Assembly (NCBI GenBank): GCA_900609035.2
Contig: UXAT02000005.1
Location: 1 to 64,000 of the forward strand
Direction of reading: 5' to 3'
DNA: 64,000 nucleotides
From: Candidatus Defluviicoccus seviourii
GTDB taxonomy: Bacteria; Pseudomonadota; Alphaproteobacteria; Rhodospirillales; Defluviicoccaceae
Below the pieces are notes generated by a model. The model ran no database searches. It worked only from the letters and a program-made list of their open reading frames with translations, and was not told the origin of the DNA. Position numbers and translations under genes: made by a program. This document shows, piece after piece, positions 59,587-64,000 of this stretch (position 1 is its first letter; the number at the start of each line of letters is the position of its first letter).

Positions 59587-62500
59587 ATGCGCATCGCTCG
59601 GCTGTTCACGGATCCTGCGGGCTCGCCCTACGACGGCATCCAGTTCCGGACCGGCACGAGCGAGATCCGCAATCCCGACGGCTCGATCGTCTTCCGCCAG
59701 GATCAGATCGAGGTGCCGGTGGCGTGGACGCAGGTCGCGTGCGACGTGCTGGCGCAGAAGTATTTCCGCAAAGCCGGCATTCCCGCGTGCCTGGTGGCGG
59801 TCCCGGAGGAGGGCGTGCCGACGTGGCTGTGGCGGCGCCAGGCCGATGAGGCGGCGCTTGCTGCCTTGCCGCCAGCCGAGCGCGTAAACGGGGAGACGAG
59901 CGCGCGCCAAGTGTTCGACCGCCTCGCCGGCACCTGGACCTACTGGGGATGGAAGGGGGGCTATTTCGACGACGAGAGCGACGCTCGCGCGTTCTTCGAT
60001 GAGCTCCGGTTCATGCTGGCGAGCCAGATGGCGGCCCCCAATTCGCCGCAGTGGTTCAACACCGGCCTTTACTGGGCCTACGGCATCGACGGTCCGGCGC
60101 AAGGGCACTTCTTCTTCGACCCGGAAACGGGCCAGGTGCGGGAATCGACGTCGGCCTACGAGCGGCCGCAGCCGCACGCCTGCTTCATCCAAGGCATCGC
60201 CGACGATCTCGTGAACGAGGGCGGTATCATGGACCTCTGGGTTCGCGAGGCGCGCCTGTTCAAGTACGGCTCTGGCTCCGGGACCAACTTCTCACGCGTG
60301 CGTGGTGAAGGCGAGCGGTTGTCCGGCGGCGGCCGTTCTTCCGGGCTGATGAGCTTTCTCAAGATCGGCGACCGCGCCGCCGGTGCGATCAAGTCGGGCG
60401 GCACGACGCGGCGCGCCGCCAAGATGGTCGTCGTCGACATCGACCATCCCGATGTCGAGGCGTTCATCGGCTGGAAGGTGCGCGAGGAGCAAAAGGTCGC
60501 GGCCCTGGTGGCGGGCTCGCGCGCGGTGCGGCGCGCGCTCGATGCTGTCGTCGCTGCCTGCCATGCCGAGGACGCAGCGGCCGACGAGAAGCGGTTCGAT
60601 CCTGGACACAATCCGGCGCTGAAAGTCGCGGTGCGCGCCGCCCGCACCGCCCACGTGCCGGAATCCTACATCGTGCGCGCGATCGAGCTCGCCCGCCAAG
60701 GCGAGACGCCGTTCACCTTCCCCGTTTACGACACCGACTGGGATTCGGATGCGTACATGACGGTGTCGGGGCAGAACGCAAACAACAGCGTCCGCGTCAG
60801 CAACGACTTCTTGCAACAGGTGGTGGACGATGGCGCTTGGCAGCTGACCGCTCGCACCGACGGCGCCGCGACGAAGCGCCTGCCGGCGCGGAGCCTGTGG
60901 GATCAGATCGCGGCAGCGGCGTGGAGCTGCGCCGACCCCGGCGTGCAGTTCGATACCACCATCAACGAGTGGCACACCTGCCCCGAAAGCGGTCGCATCA
61001 ACGCGTCAAACCCGTGTTCGGAGTACATGTTCCTCGACGACACGGCCTGCAATCTCGCGTCGCTCAACCTCGTTGCCTTGCAAAGCGATGACGGCGGCCT
61101 GGACATCGCCTCCTTTCGCCACGCGGTTAGCCTGTGGACGATCGTTCTCGAAATCTCGGTGATGATGGCGCAATACCCGGCTCCCCGGATCGCGTTGCTT
61201 TCGCATCAGTTCCGTACCCTCGGCCTCGGCTTCGCGAATATCGGCGGCTTCCTGATGGCAAAGGGCGTCCCCTACGACTCCGAGATGGCACGCCAGCTGT
61301 GCGCTGCGATCAGCGCGCTGATGACGGCGACGGCATATGCCACCTCGGCGCGGATGGCGGCCGAGCTTGGCGCCTTTCCGCGCTTCACCGAGAATCGCGC
61401 CGCCATGCTGCGGGTGATGCGCAACCACCGCCGCGCTGCCTACGGCGCCACCGATGGCTACGAGGGCCTCTCGGTGCCTCCGGTCGCCTTCGATGCCTGC
61501 GCGATCGCTGATACCGATCTCGCCACGGCCGTCCGTGCCGCCTGGGACGAGGCGCTGCGACTTGGCGAGCGGCACGGCTACCGCAACGCCCAGACGACGG
61601 TGATCGCGCCGACCGGCACCATCGGCCTCGTCATGGACTGCGATACGACCGGCATCGAGCCGGACTTCGCGCTGGTGAAGTTCAAGAAGCTCGCCGGCGG
61701 CGGCTACTTCAAGATCATCAATCGGTTGGTGCCGCAAGCGTTGCGCCGGCTCGGCTATGACGAGGACGAGATCGAGGCGATCGTTCGCTACGCCGTCGGC
61801 CACGGCACGCTGCAAGGCGCGCCGGCGATCAATGCGGCGAGCCTGCAGGCGCGCGGCTTCACGGCCGAAGCGCTGGAACGGGTCGAGGCCGCGCTTGGCG
61901 AGGCGTTTGACATCCGGTTTGTCTTCAACCGCTGGACGCTAGGCGAAACGTTCTGCCGCGAGACCCTGGGGCTGACCGCCGAGCAGCTGGACGACGCTTC
62001 GTCGTGCCTGTTGAGCGCACTTGGCTATTCCCGGGACGAGATCGAAGCGGCGAACCTCTATGTCTGCGGCGCAATGACTGTCGAGGGTGCGCCGGCGCTG
62101 CGGCCAGAGCACTTGGCCGTCTTTGACTGCGCGTCCCAGTGCGGCCGCCTCGGCCGCCGCCACCTCTCGGTCGAAAGCCACATCCGCATGATGGCCGCGG
62201 CGCAGCCCTTCATCTCCGGCGCCATCTCCAAGACCATCAACATGCCGGCTGCGGCATCGATCGCGGATTGCCGGAACGCCTATATGCTGAGCTGGCAACT
62301 CGGGCTGAAGGCGACCGCGCTCTATCGCGACGGCTCCAAGCTGTCGCAGCCGCTCTCGAGCGCCCTGTTCGATGAAACGGACGCCGAGCCCGAGGCCGAG
62401 GCCAGTGCCGAAGCGCTGATCGCGCTGCCGGCAGCCGTGCGGGCCGAAACGGTGGCCGAGCGCATCGTCGAACGGGTGGTGACGCGAATGGAGCGCCAGC

Positions 62501-63291
62501 GCCTGCCCAACCGGCGCAAGGGGTACACCCAGAAGGCCAAGGTCGGCGGTCATAAGGTCTATCTGCGCACGGGCGAGTATGAGGACGGCCGGCTCGGCGA
62601 AATCTTCCTCGACATGCACAAGGAAGGCGCTGCCTTCCGCAGCTTGATGAACAACTTCGCCATCGCGATCTCGATCGGCCTGCAGTACGGCGTGCCGCTG
62701 GAGGAGTACGTCGAGGCGTTCACCTTCACCCGCTTCGAGCCGGCCGGCATCGTCGATGGCAACGATTCGATCCGGATGGCGACGTCGATTCTCGACTATC
62801 TGTTCCGCGAACTCGCGATCTCCTACCTCGGCCGCTACGACTTGGCGCACGTCGAACCGCATGACACCGAGCCCGATACGGTCGGCCGCGGCGCCGCCGA
62901 AGGCGGGGGTCGTGACGCAGAGGCCGATCCGATTCCGGCGGTCACTCGCCTTGCCAGCCGCGGCTACGTGCGCAGCCGCTTTCGCGTCTACACCGGCGCG
63001 AAGGCGCCGGCGGCCGCGGCGGAGAACGTGCTGGAAAACATGGCAGACGCGACCGGCCGCCTCACGCATGACGTTGTCGGCGCCTTTCAGGCCGATTTCG
63101 CTGCGATCGCGACCAGCGGGGTGCACGCAGCCGCCGCAGTGCTCGCCGGTGCGCCGGACCATGCAGCGACCGTCGCCCGCCTGCAGGGCTACGAAGGTGA
63201 CGCCTGCGGCGAGTGCGGCAACTTCACCCTTGTGCGCAACGGCACTTGCCTGAAATGTACGACTTGCGGGTCAACAACGGGATGCTCCTGA
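59587..63291 (+). CDS. nrdJ: Vitamin B12-dependent (class II) ribonucleoside-diphosphate reductase
   Basis: 1234 residues, typical of the long alphaproteobacterial NrdJ. It makes deoxyribonucleotides with adenosylcobalamin, with or without oxygen. Visible parts: [16 protein letters not shown] near 145-160, [10 protein letters not shown], the active-site motif NPCSEY (475-480), [19 protein letters not shown], and a C-terminal Cys-rich zinc ribbon (CGECG, CLKC, CGS) that shuttles reducing equivalents. AAGGA lies 9 bases before ATG 59587; the frame is open from 59536. Confidence 0.97.
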   Translation: MRIARLFTDPAGSPYDGIQFRTGTSEIRNPDGSIVFRQDQIEVPVAWTQVACDVLAQKYFRKAGIPACLVAVPEEGVPTWLWRRQADEAALAALPPAERVNGETSARQVFDRLAGTWTYWGWKGGYFDDESDARAFFDELRFMLASQMAAPNSPQWFNTGLYWAYGIDGPAQGHFFFDPETGQVRESTSAYERPQPHACFIQGIADDLVNEGGIMDLWVREARLFKYGSGSGTNFSRVRGEGERLSGGGRSSGLMSFLKIGDRAAGAIKSGGTTRRAAKMVVVDIDHPDVEAFIGWKVREEQKVAALVAGSRAVRRALDAVVAACHAEDAAADEKRFDPGHNPALKVAVRAARTAHVPESYIVRAIELARQGETPFTFPVYDTDWDSDAYMTVSGQNANNSVRVSNDFLQQVVDDGAWQLTARTDGAATKRLPARSLWDQIAAAAWSCADPGVQFDTTINEWHTCPESGRINASNPCSEYMFLDDTACNLASLNLVALQSDDGGLDIASFRHAVSLWTIVLEISVMMAQYPAPRIALLSHQFRTLGLGFANIGGFLMAKGVPYDSEMARQLCAAISALMTATAYATSARMAAELGAFPRFTENRAAMLRVMRNHRRAAYGATDGYEGLSVPPVAFDACAIADTDLATAVRAAWDEALRLGERHGYRNAQTTVIAPTGTIGLVMDCDTTGIEPDFALVKFKKLAGGGYFKIINRLVPQALRRLGYDEDEIEAIVRYAVGHGTLQGAPAINAASLQARGFTAEALERVEAALGEAFDIRFVFNRWTLGETFCRETLGLTAEQLDDASSCLLSALGYSRDEIEAANLYVCGAMTVEGAPALRPEHLAVFDCASQCGRLGRRHLSVESHIRMMAAAQPFISGAISKTINMPAAASIADCRNAYMLSWQLGLKATALYRDGSKLSQPLSSALFDETDAEPEAEASAEALIALPAAVRAETVAERIVERVVTRMERQRLPNRRKGYTQKAKVGGHKVYLRTGEYEDGRLGEIFLDMHKEGAAFRSLMNNFAIAISIGLQYGVPLEEYVEAFTFTRFEPAGIVDGNDSIRMATSILDYLFRELAISYLGRYDLAHVEPHDTEPDTVGRGAAEGGGRDAEADPIPAVTRLASRGYVRSRFRVYTGAKAPAAAAENVLENMADATGRLTHDVVGAFQADFAAIATSGVHAAAAVLAGAPDHAATVARLQGYEGDACGECGNFTLVRNGTCLKCTTCGSTTGCS

Positions 63292-63319
63292 GCTCCCGGA
63301 GAAACGAACAAAAGTTGCG

Positions 63320-64000
63320 ATGAGCGTAGACTGGCGGCACGTTCCGGCGCGCTTCGAGGCTTTCCTGGCTTGGCTGCAGCCCACGCCCGAGGAGCGGCGG
63401 CGGGCCCTTGGCGGGGTGAAAGCGATTGCCGACGTCGTGCGTTGCTGCTTGCAGGCGCATGGCGACCGGATGAAGGAGTCCATGGCCGATCCGCTGGTCG
63501 TCGGCGGTTTCGGCAAGGGGACCGCCATCCGCGATGGCGACGCGGTCGACGCTTTGCTGATTCTACCGCCTCACAGCCGCGAATCGGGGCGCGATTCGGG
63601 GCGCGATTCGGGGCGTGACACGGCAGCTGGCGGCCGCGCCACCAACATCCCGGCCGGCCTCGCTCTGGCGCGCGCGCTTGCGTCGCAATTCGCCGCTGGC
63701 GCCGAATGTGCCAACAGCCGGATGCAAACGAAACTGGTGCCGGCGTTCGCCTGCCGCGCGGGCGGCTATTTGGTTGCCGACCGGAATCGCACCCTGGGCG
63801 GTGGGCCGTGGCGCCTCATGCAGCCGCGCCTTGAGGTGCGTCACCTCGAGCACGCGGATGCGATCAGTGGCGGCAAGGCGCGGCATCTGATCCAGATGGC
63901 GAAGGCTTGGCGGCGGACGTCGGGCGCGCCGATCGCGCCGTTTGCCATCGAGCTCCTCGTCTGCGAGTTTTTGAGTGCGTGGCTATACCGCCGCCGCGGC
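63320..64000 (+). CDS. CD-NTase/SMODS-like nucleotidyltransferase with altered active site (cut by window end)
   Basis: 227 residues are visible and the frame runs off the window. GGFGKGTAIRDGDAVDALLI (62-81) matches the pol-beta nucleotidyltransferase loop of CD-NTases, QTKLVPAF (137-143) the third-Asp strand, DRNRTLGGGPW the loop after it, and KARHLIQMAKAWRR plus FAIELLVCEFLSAW (187-221) the OAS1_C-like helices. The first catalytic Asp of the usual DxD appears as Ala75 (AVD, with Asp77 kept), and the third is Lys138. It may be catalytically dead or use shifted residues. A 12-bp repeat adds three ESGR/DSGR units at 88-99. It lies 28 bases after nrdJ. Confidence 0.6.
   Translation, partial: MSVDWRHVPARFEAFLAWLQPTPEERRRALGGVKAIADVVRCCLQAHGDRMKESMADPLVVGGFGKGTAIRDGDAVDALLILPPHSRESGRDSGRDSGRDTAAGGRATNIPAGLALARALASQFAAGAECANSRMQTKLVPAFACRAGGYLVADRNRTLGGGPWRLMQPRLEVRHLEHADAISGGKARHLIQMAKAWRRTSGAPIAPFAIELLVCEFLSAWLYRRRG
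63581..63616 (+). repeat. Three 12-bp tandem repeats inside the nucleotidyltransferase gene
   Basis: The unit GATTCGGGGCGC occurs at 63593-63604, with one-base variants at 63581-63592 (GAATC...) and 63605-63616 (...GCGT). It is in frame and encodes (E/D)SGR three times, so copy changes would keep the frame. Confidence 0.9.

Noticed and set aside
1..64000. CRISPR arrays, rRNA genes, complete insertion sequences or prophage genes
   Set aside because: I saw no regularly spaced direct repeats, no rRNA sequence and no intact transposase or phage structural gene; only an integrase remnant at 31953-32090.

Overview
The window looks like a chromosomal segment of a GC-rich alphaproteobacterium, most likely from the Rhodospirillales or a relative. 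This rests on gene families and gene order: an NDUFA12-type complex I protein, DUF2155 and Aat next to AroQ; a Mic60-like protein inside a hemC-hemD-hemY cluster; dgt-argS-SPOR-nagZ-scpA-scpB; divergent erpA-xthA; and a class II (B12-dependent) ribonucleotide reductase. No species can be assigned from the sequence alone.

Layout. 0.2-3.3 kb: two-gene sodium/solute symporter (DUF4212 plus large subunit), a terminator and a polytopic membrane protein. 3.3-9 kb: cold shock protein and RhlE-type helicase (minus), gpmI (plus), several small hypothetical genes. 9.1-14.2 kb: minus-strand tsaD-gpsA-YciI-EVE-acs. 14.3-18.8 kb: hemC-hemD-mic60-hemY. 19.1-20.8 kb: an isolated, lower-GC gene for a single-chain ABC-type ATPase/TOPRIM (DUF4435) protein that resembles a fused PARIS defence protein, followed by an intergenic palindromic repeat. 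21-28 kb: minus-strand dgt-argS-SPOR-nagZ-site-2 protease-scpA-scpB. 28.2-31.5 kb: erpA-xthA, a pentapeptide-repeat protein and an OmpA-like lipoprotein. 31.8-32.1 kb: tRNA-Ser(UGA) with an integrase C-terminal remnant beside it. 32.3-43 kb: eight co-oriented genes, namely a secreted sulfatase, an MFS/spermidine-synthase-like fusion, a MoxR ATPase, DUF58, DUF4381, two VWA proteins (the second with TPRs) and BatD. 43.2-48.3 kb: a bicupin, then a PepSY/response regulator/histidine kinase set divergent from cytochrome b561/SHP-like (DUF1924)/diheme cytochrome c genes. 48.6-53 kb: sbp-cysTWA sulfate importer and a convergent Rrf2 regulator. 53.2-59.2 kb: a Ca2+/cation antiporter, an orphan Panacea-domain protein, a thiS-thiG fusion, aroQ, aat, DUF2155, two MCE/MlaD proteins and NDUFA12. 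59.6-64 kb: nrdJ and, cut by the window edge, a CD-NTase-like protein whose acidic catalytic positions look substituted.

Functional reading. Most of the window is housekeeping with conserved synteny. The accessory parts are the ATPase/TOPRIM gene at 19-20.8 kb, the sulfatase-MoxR-Bat block at 32-43 kb beside a tRNA and integrase scar, the orphan Panacea protein, and the degenerate nucleotidyltransferase at the right edge. Two regulatory links can be read from the DNA. A 19-bp motif is shared by the upstream regions of the sulfate-binding protein gene and the Rrf2 gene. An 11-bp-period direct repeat lies between the two-component operon and the cytochrome operon. All functional statements come from sequence recognition by eye; no database search was run.
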